A stretch of DNA of 64,000 nt from JACCYQ01 sp036675565 (GTDB lineage: Bacteria > Bacteroidota > Bacteroidia > Chitinophagales > Chitinophagaceae): contig JAKFER010000216.1 of NCBI GenBank assembly GCA_036675565.1, positions 1 through 64,000 of the forward strand, read 5' to 3'. Shown here piece after piece: positions 27,791 through 35,383 of the stretch. Position numbers and translations under genes: made by a program. Every line of letters starts with the position of its first letter. Positions within the stretch are counted from its first letter, which is position 1. Under the pieces are notes generated by a model. The model was not told the origin of the DNA, made no database searches, and saw nothing but the letters and a program-made list of their open reading frames with translations.

Positions 27791-29137
27791 ATGCTAACAG
27801 GACTTTCACTTATCATACTCATAATAGTGGTGCTGGTTATGATCATTGTTGCTTGTGCCATTTTTAAATGGCATCCATTCCTGGTATTAGTCATTGCCGC
27901 TATTGTGCTGGGTCTTAGCGTTGGAATGGGAACAGAAGCAACGATCGAAGCGCTTTTGCAGGGTGGCGGCTCTGTATTTGCCAGTATTGGATTAATCATT
28001 GCATTGGGAACTATACTTGGGGAAGCGCTGGAAAAGACCGGCGCCATAAATGCCATTGCAACTGCTCTATTAAATAAAACTGGAAAGAAAAAAATATTAC
28101 CCGGCATCAGCCTGATAGGAGCCGTTACTGGTATTCCTGTTTTTTGCGATTCCGGTTTCGTCATCCTTTCCAGCCTGGCTCGTTCTTTATCCAAACAATC
28201 AACTGTTTCTTATGGCGCTATCAGCATTGCGCTGGCTACTGGCCTGTATACTTCGCATGTGTTGATACCCCCCACACCAGGACCACTTGCTGCCGCGGGA
28301 AACTTTAATATGGCAGGCGATATAGGCTGGATCATGTTGCTTGGTATTGTAGTCAGTATTCCTGCCATTATTATTGGATGGTGGTTTGCCCGGAAATTGG
28401 ACAGGCAGACAGAATACCATCAAGAACAAAAATTCGAAAATGAAGAGGATGTTGCGCCGGTTAATTCACCCCGACTTGTTTATTGTATTTTGCCCTTATT
28501 GCTTCCCGTTATATTGATAGCCATGGGTTCAATGATCCCTTTCCTTAATTTACCTTCTCCATATAACCTCGTGATGAAATTCATTTGCAATCCCAACATC
28601 GCATTGTTACTAGGTGTGTTTTCGGCCTTTTTATTACCTGGCTTTTCACAACAAAACAAATGGAATGGCTGGATTCAACATGCACTTACACAGGCAGGTC
28701 CTATCATTTTAATTACGGCAGCAGGCGGAGCATTGGGTGCAGTATTAAAAGCAACACCACTGGCAAATGAATTTGAAACTATGATTGCGGGAAAAAACTT
28801 TTCCCTGATCATATTTTACCCCATTGCTTTTTTGCTGGCAGCAGGATTAAAGACTGCTCAGGGTTCATCGACTGCATCGCTCATCATCACTTCTTCCATC
28901 ATGGCACCTTTACTGGCCGGAATGCCTTTTAACCATGTTGCTGAAAAAGCATTGCTCGTATTGAGTATTGGTGCAGGAGCAATGGTCGTCAGTCATGCTA
29001 ATGACAGTTATTTCTGGGTTATCAATCAATACAGCAAATTGCCTGTCAGCCGGATGTACCGGTATTTTACAACGGCAACCTTTTTCATGGGAATAGCCGT
29101 TTTGGCAAGCTGTATGTTATTATCGCTTTTGTTTTAG
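27791..29137 (+). CDS. GntP-family gluconate/glycerate:H+ symporter
   Basis: A 448-aa inner-membrane permease with about 12 hydrophobic segments. GntP-family hallmarks are visible, including GTILGEALEKTGAINAIA, IPVFCDSGFVIL and the late AGLKTAQGSSTASLI segment. The family carries gluconate, and in some members glycerate or other hydroxy acids. It faces a glycerate 2-kinase gene tail-to-tail with only 2 bp between the stop codons, which favours D-glycerate as substrate. That assignment is inference. Confidence 0.9.
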   Translation: MLTGLSLIILIIVVLVMIIVACAIFKWHPFLVLVIAAIVLGLSVGMGTEATIEALLQGGGSVFASIGLIIALGTILGEALEKTGAINAIATALLNKTGKKKILPGISLIGAVTGIPVFCDSGFVILSSLARSLSKQSTVSYGAISIALATGLYTSHVLIPPTPGPLAAAGNFNMAGDIGWIMLLGIVVSIPAIIIGWWFARKLDRQTEYHQEQKFENEEDVAPVNSPRLVYCILPLLLPVILIAMGSMIPFLNLPSPYNLVMKFICNPNIALLLGVFSAFLLPGFSQQNKWNGWIQHALTQAGPIILITAAGGALGAVLKATPLANEFETMIAGKNFSLIIFYPIAFLLAAGLKTAQGSSTASLIITSSIMAPLLAGMPFNHVAEKALLVLSIGAGAMVVSHANDSYFWVINQYSKLPVSRMYRYFTTATFFMGIAVLASCMLLSLLF

Positions 29138-29139
29138 CG

Positions 29140-30453
29140 TTACTTAATTATGGCTAACACTATATCCATAACATTGGTTTGGGTAGGACCGGTTATAATA
29201 AGTCCGCCGGTTTTTTTAAAAAAATGATAGGCGTCATTATTCAATAAATAATCAGCGGCACTTAACTGCAGTTCTTTTACGCTGCGAATAATTTCCGCAT
29301 CGATGAATGCACCTGTTGCATCCGTAGGGCCATCACTACCATCCGTACCTGCAGAAAGAATAATTTGAATGTCATTATCAATTTCGTTTTGAATTAAATG
29401 GACAAATGCAGCAAGTGCAAATTCCTGGTTTCGTCCTCCTTTTCCATTTCCCCTAAGAGTAACCGTTGTTTCTCCTCCTTTTAAAAGACAGAAAGGTTTT
29501 TCATTTTCTCTTTTTTCCAGAATTTCTTTAATGAATGTGATTGCGGCAGCGCTGGCTTCACCGAATAAATAATTGGGTAGGATTACAGGTTCAATTCCCA
29601 GGTGCGCAGCTTTACCAGCGGCAGCAAGTAACGCTATTTTGTTGGTCCCAATCAGGTGATTGGTGGTTTTTTCAAAAAAGGAATCGCCAGGTTTAAGGGT
29701 TTCAGGAATGATTCCATTGTTTCCTTGTAATAACCATTCTTTTATTACTACCGGTATCTTTTCATAAAGGTTGTATTTCTTCAAAATTTTGATAGCATCA
29801 TCAAAGGTGGTAGGGTCAGCAACAGTTGGGCCGCTAGCAATTACATGAAGTGGATCATCAATTACATCACTTAAAATAAAAGTTACCAATGTTGCAGGGA
29901 AAGTGGCCCTGGACAATCCACCTCCCTTAATTTGGGATAAATGCTTGCGCACAGCATTCATTTCATCAATATTTGCTCCACTATGTAAAAGCTGGTTAAA
30001 AAGTTGTTGAACATCCTCTAAGGTCGTGCCTTCCGGATGATCTGCCATTAACGCAGATGCGCCACCACTGATCAACGCTATTACAATATCTTTTTCGCCA
30101 GCCTGGGTTGCTAATTTTAAAATACGCTCCCCAGCATACACGCTTTGCTGATCAGGCAGAGGATGCCCTGCTTCAATACATTCAATTAGGTTTAACGGTA
30201 ATGCATGACCGTGTTTAGTTGCGACCACCCCTTTTTTAATAAGAAGCCCAAGAATTTTTTCAACTTCAAAAGCCATAGATGCACTTGCCTTACCAGCACC
30301 AATAATGTAAATATTATTGATTTCAGATAAAGTAAAAAACTGGTTGTGCAATCGCAACTGGCCATTCTCTATACTGATATAAGATGGTAATAACCGGGCA
30401 GGTTGTACTGCAGCGATAGCAGCATTAAAAATTTCCAAAGCTTGTTCACGCAT
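29140..30453 (-). CDS. Glycerate 2-kinase (GckA/MOFRL type)
   Basis: A 437-aa class II glycerate kinase (DUF4147 plus MOFRL). The N-terminal domain has IYIIGAGKASASMA (about residue 49) and GHPLPDQQS, and GGASALM lies near 130. The C-terminal MOFRL domain has CLLKGGETTVTLRGNGKGGRNQE and SAGTDGSDGPTDATGAF. It phosphorylates D-glycerate to 2-phosphoglycerate in the cytosol, feeding lower glycolysis. Convergent with the GntP permease, so the two form a likely uptake-and-activation pair though they are not co-transcribed. Confidence 0.93.
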   Translation of the reverse strand: MREQALEIFNAAIAAVQPARLLPSYISIENGQLRLHNQFFTLSEINNIYIIGAGKASASMAFEVEKILGLLIKKGVVATKHGHALPLNLIECIEAGHPLPDQQSVYAGERILKLATQAGEKDIVIALISGGASALMADHPEGTTLEDVQQLFNQLLHSGANIDEMNAVRKHLSQIKGGGLSRATFPATLVTFILSDVIDDPLHVIASGPTVADPTTFDDAIKILKKYNLYEKIPVVIKEWLLQGNNGIIPETLKPGDSFFEKTTNHLIGTNKIALLAAAGKAAHLGIEPVILPNYLFGEASAAAITFIKEILEKRENEKPFCLLKGGETTVTLRGNGKGGRNQEFALAAFVHLIQNEIDNDIQIILSAGTDGSDGPTDATGAFIDAEIIRSVKELQLSAADYLLNNDAYHFFKKTGGLIITGPTQTNVMDIVLAIIK

Positions 30454-30512
30454 TTGTCAATGTATTTAAAAAACTTCGGAAAATGAAGCAGGCATTTTAT
30501 TATCATCCATAC

Positions 30513-30962
30513 TTACACCCTTTTAGTTAATGCCATATGTAAAATTGGAAAAGGTTTTCCAGTTCCATCCAGTGCTGAGCGTGAGATTGTTTTAAATCCG
30601 AAATGTTCGTAAAATGCGACTGCATCTATGTTTTGTTCATTAACTTCCACTTCTGAAACATGGAGATGATCTATAGCATGCATTAACAGCATTTTTCCAA
30701 GTCCCTGTCGCCTTAAGCCAGGATTTAAAAAAAGCATTTCCAATTTTTTTCCTGAAATGCCTGAAAAACCCAAAATGGTATTTTCTGAATTACAGACGCA
30801 ATACAGGTCAACATGATTCAAATACTTATTTTCCAGGATCATTTTTTTAAAAAATTGAATATCATCCTCAGTTAAAAAATGGTGAGTGGCTCTTACGGAT
30901 GCTTCCCAAATATTCATCAGCTTTTCATATGCAGCTTCTGATGGATTTTGAATGGTATACAT
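30513..30962 (-). CDS. GNAT-family N-acetyltransferase
   Basis: A 149-aa acetyltransferase. The start MYTIQNPSEAAYEKL is chosen over an in-frame upstream codon at 30998 because it matches the usual GNAT opening. The acetyl-CoA pyrophosphate loop is LRRQGLGKMLL (motif A), and FYEHFGFK is the late motif. The substrate is unknown; short members of this type acylate small amines or proteins. Confidence 0.88.
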   Translation of the reverse strand: MYTIQNPSEAAYEKLMNIWEASVRATHHFLTEDDIQFFKKMILENKYLNHVDLYCVCNSENTILGFSGISGKKLEMLFLNPGLRRQGLGKMLLMHAIDHLHVSEVEVNEQNIDAVAFYEHFGFKTISRSALDGTGKPFPILHMALTKRV

Positions 30963-31213
30963 AATTTCAATTTGAGCAGTAAACAAAAAATTACACACAA
31001 ATATTCGAGCAAATAAATTGATATACGAAGTTCTGGTGTTTAATAAAGGAATTTATTTTTTTGCCATCGAAGGATAATGTTTCATCATTCGTTTTCACTG
31101 AACATTGATTCTAAGTTCTGCTATAATTATGATCGATTGTTTCTAAACTAATTCCTCCCCGCAAATATTAGCATTTGAAATTTTTAACGGCCACCTATAT
31201 TTGCAATTACTGT

Positions 31214-31984
31214 ATGGCAGCCAAAAAGAAAAAGAATAAATTAAGCTGGTTCATTTTTTTACTCCTGTTGATCGGTGGTGGATTGATGTTGTTCTTCGGC
31301 ATCCGCTGGTATTTGTATTACCGCGTGGCCACTATTCATTATCCTGCCTTTAATATTCCCATTCCTTCCAACTATATGATACATGGCATTGATGTTAGTC
31401 GCTACCAGGACCTGGTTGCCTGGGAAGAAGTGAAGGAAATGGAGGACCAGGATATTAAACTGGGTTTTGCTTTTATCAAAGCCACAGAAGGCATTGGTAA
31501 CCGCGATATTCAATTTAAAAGAAATTGGCGGCAATCCAAAAAAGCAGGTATTATCCGTGGTGCTTACCATTTTTTCCTGTCCACCAAAGATGGAAAAGCA
31601 CAGGCTGAAAATTTTATCAAAACTGTGGACCTGGAGGAAAATGATCTTCCTCCCGTGCTCGATGTGGAGCTGACCTATGGCGTTTCGCCCTCTAAAATAA
31701 GAACTGAGGTAAAAGAATGGCTTGATGTGGCCGAAGCCTATTACGGTGTGCGACCGATCATTTATACCAATATTGATTTTTATACCAAAGTTTTGGGTGA
31801 TGAATTTGACGAATACCCACTTTGGATCGCTCATTATTATCAGCCCGGAAAACCCCGCATTGAAAGATCGTGGGTTTTTTGGCAGCACAGCGAAGAGGGG
31901 CGGGTAAATGGTATTAAATCGAAAGTTGACTTTAATGTTTTTAACGGCGACAGCACCGACTTTAAAAACCTGCTGATTCCTTAA
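31214..31984 (+). CDS. Membrane-anchored GH25 lysozyme
   Basis: A 256-aa protein. The N-terminus is basic (MAAKKKKNKL) and followed by one transmembrane segment (about 11-30), so the catalytic domain faces the periplasm. GH25 muramidase motifs are GIDVSRYQ (Asp60), GFAFIKATEG, GAYHFFL and LPPVLDVE (the DxE active-site pair). It should cleave beta-1,4 bonds in peptidoglycan. A TTG codon at 31175 extends the frame but gives an implausible N-terminus. The next gene starts 20 bp later. Confidence 0.92.
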   Translation: MAAKKKKNKLSWFIFLLLLIGGGLMLFFGIRWYLYYRVATIHYPAFNIPIPSNYMIHGIDVSRYQDLVAWEEVKEMEDQDIKLGFAFIKATEGIGNRDIQFKRNWRQSKKAGIIRGAYHFFLSTKDGKAQAENFIKTVDLEENDLPPVLDVELTYGVSPSKIRTEVKEWLDVAEAYYGVRPIIYTNIDFYTKVLGDEFDEYPLWIAHYYQPGKPRIERSWVFWQHSEEGRVNGIKSKVDFNVFNGDSTDFKNLLIP

Positions 31985-32004
31985 CTTTCGCAAAATCATT
32001 AGCC

Positions 32005-32232
32005 ATGCTGAGCAGTGGAATGGAACCCGACATCAAAAAGTACCTGGCAAAACTCCTGAACTCCATGAGTGTTGTATTGCTTTGGTTGCTGATCAATGCC
32101 TTGTTGGGCATTTACCTGGAATGGGCTTTTTTTGATCAGGGGATAAGCCTGGTTAACATCATTTTTTATGTATGGTTCCTGGCCAGTTTTGTTTTTCTTA
32201 TTTATTACCTGTACAAGAAATGGAAATTTTAG
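32005..32232 (+). CDS. Small two-helix membrane protein
   Basis: A 75-aa protein with two hydrophobic segments (about 20-40 and 47-68) and a basic C-terminus (YLYKKWKF). It follows the GH25 gene by 20 bp in the same direction, so co-transcription is likely. A second possible start, MEPDIKKYL, lies five codons in. I do not recognise a family. It could be a partner of the lysozyme, but nothing in the sequence proves it. Confidence 0.7.
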   Translation: MLSSGMEPDIKKYLAKLLNSMSVVLLWLLINALLGIYLEWAFFDQGISLVNIIFYVWFLASFVFLIYYLYKKWKF

Positions 32233-32236
32233 CCGG

Positions 32237-33139
32237 TTAATTTTTTGTATCCAGGATTACCGGTGTGTTACCCCTACCCATGATAATCACCTTCGCATTT
32301 TGCGATTCAGCTAATTTCAAATTTGCTTTAATTTGTTCGTACTGCAATTGCTTATCGGTTAATCCAGTATTGATGATGCGTTGATAATCGGCAATACCCT
32401 GCGCCTCTACTCTTTTTCTTTCAGCTTCCTGTTCCTCTTTCTGTAATACATACTGCATTTTTTGCGCTTCCTGCTCTGCGTTTATTTTTCCTTCAATAGT
32501 TGATTTTACAGATTGTGGTAAGGTAATATTGCGAACAAGTAATTGTTCCAGGAATAAACCTCTTTCCCTAAAATTGCTTTCTATAGTTTTAAAAATCCGA
32601 TCCTGGAATTCATCTCTTTTGGTTGAGTACAATGATACCGCTTCATAATAAACGGCGTTGTCACGGATCTTTGTCCTTGTGACTGGTCTTACAATTTTGT
32701 CTACGTAGTTTGCCCCGGTTTCCCGGATGATCTTTGGAGCATCGCCAGAATTTAGCCTGAACAGTACCGTTAGATCTATCGTTACTTCCAAACCATCGGC
32801 AGTCAATACCCGGATCGCATCATCGGCAGTTACTGCACTTTCATCATGAGCCCCACTCATGGTATAGTTTTGTGTTTTTATATCCAGGTGAATCACTTCC
32901 ATCAGGGGATTGATCATGTGCAGGCCACTACCTAATACATCCTTTTGTACTTTTCCAAACAACGTCTTTACACCTACTTCCCCTGCATTGATTTGTACAA
33001 TGGTGGATGCCAACACGCCAATAATGATCAACAATGCACCAATACCTCTCACCACATTTGTATACCTGCGATATTGAAAATTAGATTTTAAAAAAAGACT
33101 GGTGATCAGCACGACCACACCAAGGAGAATCAAACTCAT
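32237..33139 (-). CDS. Prohibitin-like SPFH/Band 7 protein
   Basis: A 300-aa protein with N-terminal hydrophobic segments (about residues 1-52) and an SPFH domain beginning INAGEVGVKTLFGKVQ. A long helical/coiled-coil region follows (INAEQEAQKMQYVLQKEEQEAERKRVEAQG region, about 215-255), as in prohibitins and HflK/HflC. Such proteins form ring scaffolds on the membrane and often modulate FtsH. No hflK/hflC pair or protease gene is adjacent. The start is clear, and a DUF4440-type gene lies 26 bp upstream on the same strand. Confidence 0.92.
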   Translation of the reverse strand: MSLILLGVVVLITSLFLKSNFQYRRYTNVVRGIGALLIIIGVLASTIVQINAGEVGVKTLFGKVQKDVLGSGLHMINPLMEVIHLDIKTQNYTMSGAHDESAVTADDAIRVLTADGLEVTIDLTVLFRLNSGDAPKIIRETGANYVDKIVRPVTRTKIRDNAVYYEAVSLYSTKRDEFQDRIFKTIESNFRERGLFLEQLLVRNITLPQSVKSTIEGKINAEQEAQKMQYVLQKEEQEAERKRVEAQGIADYQRIINTGLTDKQLQYEQIKANLKLAESQNAKVIIMGRGNTPVILDTKN

Positions 33140-33165
33140 AATAATGTTGTTTTGGTTTTTATAAT

Positions 33166-33588
33166 TTAACTGCTATGATCGGCAACAATCTTCCATACTC
33201 CATTCATTTTTTTAAACAGTAATGAAAAATGACCGCCAACATTTCCGATGCTTCGCTGCAGGTGCCATTTGCCCACAACAAAAAAATAATCCGGGCTTAT
33301 TTGTCTAAGTTCCAGCAATTCAAAATTTAGCTTACCCATAGCCGTTGTATCAGGATAGCCTTTTTGGTAATTCTCTAATGTTTTTTGCCAGCCATTATTT
33401 ACACCACTTTTGCCAATAAATAAAAGCGAATCGCTTTTCCAATAACCTGACATAAAATCTTCCAGATCCCCTTTGTTCCAGGCTTCAGTTTGAACAGATA
33501 ATAATTCCCTGATGGACTTTTCGTCAGCTGATTGCCCCTGGCTAAATAAGGCAGTACAGGCAAAAATGATCATGAAAAAATATTTCAT
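33166..33588 (-). CDS. Exported DUF4440/SnoaL-like protein
   Basis: A 140-aa protein. A signal peptide (MKYFFMIIFACTALFSQG) is followed by an NTF2-like fold of the DUF4440 type: EKSIRELLSVQTEAWNKGDLEDFMSGYWKSDSL opens the helical part, and VVGKWHLQRS plus HFSLLFKKMNGVWKIVADHSS closes the sheet. Such proteins bind small ligands or act as isomerases; no function can be inferred here. It precedes the prohibitin-like gene by 26 bp on the same strand. Confidence 0.87.
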   Translation of the reverse strand: MKYFFMIIFACTALFSQGQSADEKSIRELLSVQTEAWNKGDLEDFMSGYWKSDSLLFIGKSGVNNGWQKTLENYQKGYPDTTAMGKLNFELLELRQISPDYFFVVGKWHLQRSIGNVGGHFSLLFKKMNGVWKIVADHSS

Positions 33589-33668
33589 TGATTGTATTAT
33601 TTAAATCTGCTAATAATGGAATGCAACATAACATCACCAAAAAATGAAAGATAGAAAATATATAATGC

Positions 33669-34061
33669 TTAGTGATTACAATCGGAAGCATGGCAATGTT
33701 TGGCCTCCCGGCAATAACGGTAGTTGAGTAAATGCGCAGATACGATCATCAATACAGCAGGCAGCAGGAAATAATATTCATATGAATGAAAAACCTGCTT
33801 TAAGATCAGTAATCCTGCACCGGTAGTAAAAATGAGCAAAGGCAACCATTTGTGATGATGACGCAAAACACCATGATATAAAGAATATCCTCCAATAACA
33901 AAAGCAAGAGCTATCATGAACACTTCGAAAGCCAGGTTGTTAACTATATTGATCCCAAATAAAGGGAGGCTGGTGAGCAAAAGCGGTAAAACAGCGCAAT
34001 GAATAGCGCAGGCAATGGTAGTAGTTATTCCAATAGCATCCCAGTTAATATTTACACGCAT
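33669..34061 (-). CDS. MerC-domain membrane protein
   Basis: A 130-aa protein with four hydrophobic segments. The start MRVNINWDAIG is chosen over 34088. Cys18-x2-His21-Cys22 (ACAIHC) lies in the first helix, as in MerC metal uptake proteins, and the tail is Cys/His-rich (CREAKHCHASDCNH), ideal for metal binding. MerC was described for mercury, but without other mer genes here a role in zinc or another metal is more plausible. It is divergent from sco1-fur, and a palindrome covers its promoter, which suggests metal-dependent control. Confidence 0.85.
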   Translation of the reverse strand: MRVNINWDAIGITTTIACAIHCAVLPLLLTSLPLFGINIVNNLAFEVFMIALAFVIGGYSLYHGVLRHHHKWLPLLIFTTGAGLLILKQVFHSYEYYFLLPAVLMIVSAHLLNYRYCREAKHCHASDCNH

Positions 34062-34077
34062 AAGTTTCAATAATGAA

Positions 34078-34108
34078 CGAAGATACAATATTGCAACTTA
34101 GTTGCAAA
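34078..34108 (-). promoter_or_regulatory. merC promoter with overlapping palindromic operator
   Basis: On the minus strand TTTG (34108-34105) and TATCTTCG (34085-34078) are separated by exactly 19 bp, matching the Bacteroidota -33/-7 layout with one mismatch in the -7 box. The palindrome TTGCAAC-TTA-GTTGCAA (34091-34107, perfect 7-bp arms) covers most of the spacer and part of the -33 box. A bound repressor would block the promoter. The Fur-family protein encoded nearby is the obvious candidate. Confidence 0.65.
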
Positions 34109-34135
34109 AACTATTTATTATCAGGTTTTAGACAT

Positions 34136-34143
34136 TAACTTTG
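34136..34143 (+). promoter_or_regulatory. Candidate -7 box of the sco1-fur promoter
   Basis: TAACTTTG matches TAnnTTTG and lies 17 bp before the SCO start codon. A convincing -33 TTTG is not seen at the right distance. Confidence 0.4.
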
Positions 34144-34160
34144 CATTTCAAAACAATGGG

Positions 34161-34793
34161 ATGAGTAAGAAAACATTAGGATATATATTATTTTTTTCAT
34201 TTTTGGCAATTACCTTTTATTTATTAATTACCTGGCTGATCCCTGGGTTTAGCCAGAAAAATGTGGCGCCAATCAGCTTTGTACAACCCTTTTCCTTTAC
34301 AAACCAGGATGGAAAAAAGGTTTCAGAACAGGATATTAAAGGCAAAGTATACGTGGCAGAATACTTTTTCACAACCTGTACAGGTATATGTCCCCGTATG
34401 AATAAAAATATGTTGAAGGTTTACGACCGGTTTAAGAACGAGAACCAGTTTATGATCCTTTCCCATACCAGCGATCCGGCAGTAGATTCAGCGGCGAGGC
34501 TAAAAGTTTATGCTGATTCATTGGGAGTATCAACGGAACGCTGGCAGTTTTTGACCGGAACCAAGGACAGTCTGTATTATTCTGCCCGGAATATTTATAA
34601 AATTGACGATCCCCATAATAACCTGACGGATGATACCGTTGATTTTTTACATACCCAATTTGTTGCCCTGGTAGATCAGAATGGGGATGTCCGTGAAATT
34701 TATGATGCACTAAAGCCCAGTGAAATGAATAAAATGATAAGTGAAATTGAAAAATTATTGAAGGATCCTCCCATTGCAACAATTACTAATTGA
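34161..34793 (+). CDS. SCO1/SenC-family protein
   Basis: A 210-aa protein with one N-terminal membrane segment (about residues 8-28) and a periplasmic thioredoxin-like domain. The copper-binding motif is Cys73-x3-Cys77 (TTCTGICPRM), with the distal His164 in FLHTQF, so all three ligands are present. SCO proteins deliver copper to cytochrome oxidase or act as thiol reductants. The fur-like gene starts 2 bp after the stop. No oxidase genes are adjacent. Confidence 0.92.
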   Translation: MSKKTLGYILFFSFLAITFYLLITWLIPGFSQKNVAPISFVQPFSFTNQDGKKVSEQDIKGKVYVAEYFFTTCTGICPRMNKNMLKVYDRFKNENQFMILSHTSDPAVDSAARLKVYADSLGVSTERWQFLTGTKDSLYYSARNIYKIDDPHNNLTDDTVDFLHTQFVALVDQNGDVREIYDALKPSEMNKMISEIEKLLKDPPIATITN

Positions 34794-34795
34794 TC

Positions 34796-35224
34796 ATGGC
34801 AACAACTAAACAATATACAGTCAATGATCTGCTAAGACGCTTTCAACTAAACGTTACGGATAGCCGAAAAAAAATACTGCAACTTTTTTTAAATCAGCCG
34901 GAAGCATTGGCGCATGCAGACATTGAAAAAAAAGCAGGTGTAAAATTTGATCGGGTGACTGTTTATAGAACGCTGCAAACCTTTGTGGAAAAGGGTTTGA
35001 TACATTCTATACCTACTGCTGACAACTCCATACGGTATGCATTGTGTAAGGATGATTGCAGTGAAGGTCATCATCATGATCATCATGTACATTTTGTTTG
35101 TGAGCAATGTGAAAAAACTGCTTGCCTGGACCAGGTAAGCGTGCCTGAAATAATACTACCTGCAGGATTTAAAAAAGAAAAAGTAGAGGTAGTGATCAGT
35201 GGCCTTTGTAAAGAATGCAGTTAG
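34796..35224 (+). CDS. Fur-family metalloregulator (Fur/Zur type)
   Basis: A 142-aa regulator. The ATG at 34796 gives MATTKQYTVN; a TTG two codons upstream is in frame. The winged helix (DIEKKAGVKFDRVTVYRTLQTFVEKGLI) is followed by a His-rich hinge (GHHHDHHVHF, 91-100) and two zinc-knuckle Cys pairs (Cys102/Cys105 and Cys138/Cys141). This fits Fur, Zur or PerR; the exact metal is not decided by sequence. Co-transcription with sco1 and divergence from merC point to transition-metal homeostasis, perhaps zinc. A terminator follows. Confidence 0.9.
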   Translation: MATTKQYTVNDLLRRFQLNVTDSRKKILQLFLNQPEALAHADIEKKAGVKFDRVTVYRTLQTFVEKGLIHSIPTADNSIRYALCKDDCSEGHHHDHHVHFVCEQCEKTACLDQVSVPEIILPAGFKKEKVEVVISGLCKECS

Positions 35225-35240
35225 AGAAGATTATAAAAAG

Positions 35241-35272
35241 AAGCCCCCATGTAGAAACATGGGGACTTTTTG
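35241..35272 (+). terminator. Rho-independent terminator after the fur-like gene
   Basis: CCCCATGT (35245-35252) and ACATGGGG (35257-35264) form a perfect 8-bp stem with an AGAA loop, extended by AAG/CTT beyond one mismatch, and followed by TTTTT. Confidence 0.85.
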
Positions 35273-35383
35273 GTTAAGGCTCTGATTAGTAGCTAGTTTA
35301 TAATGTGGTCATTATTTTCATCTCAAATGTAATCTTCCCTTTTGATAAAACCGCATTCTATGCATACTACTTTAATGGTATTT

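Noticed and set aside
31259..31999. 246-aa minus-strand frame antisense to the GH25 gene
   Set aside because: The plus strand encodes a clear GH25 lysozyme with active-site motifs; the antisense frame is a coding shadow.
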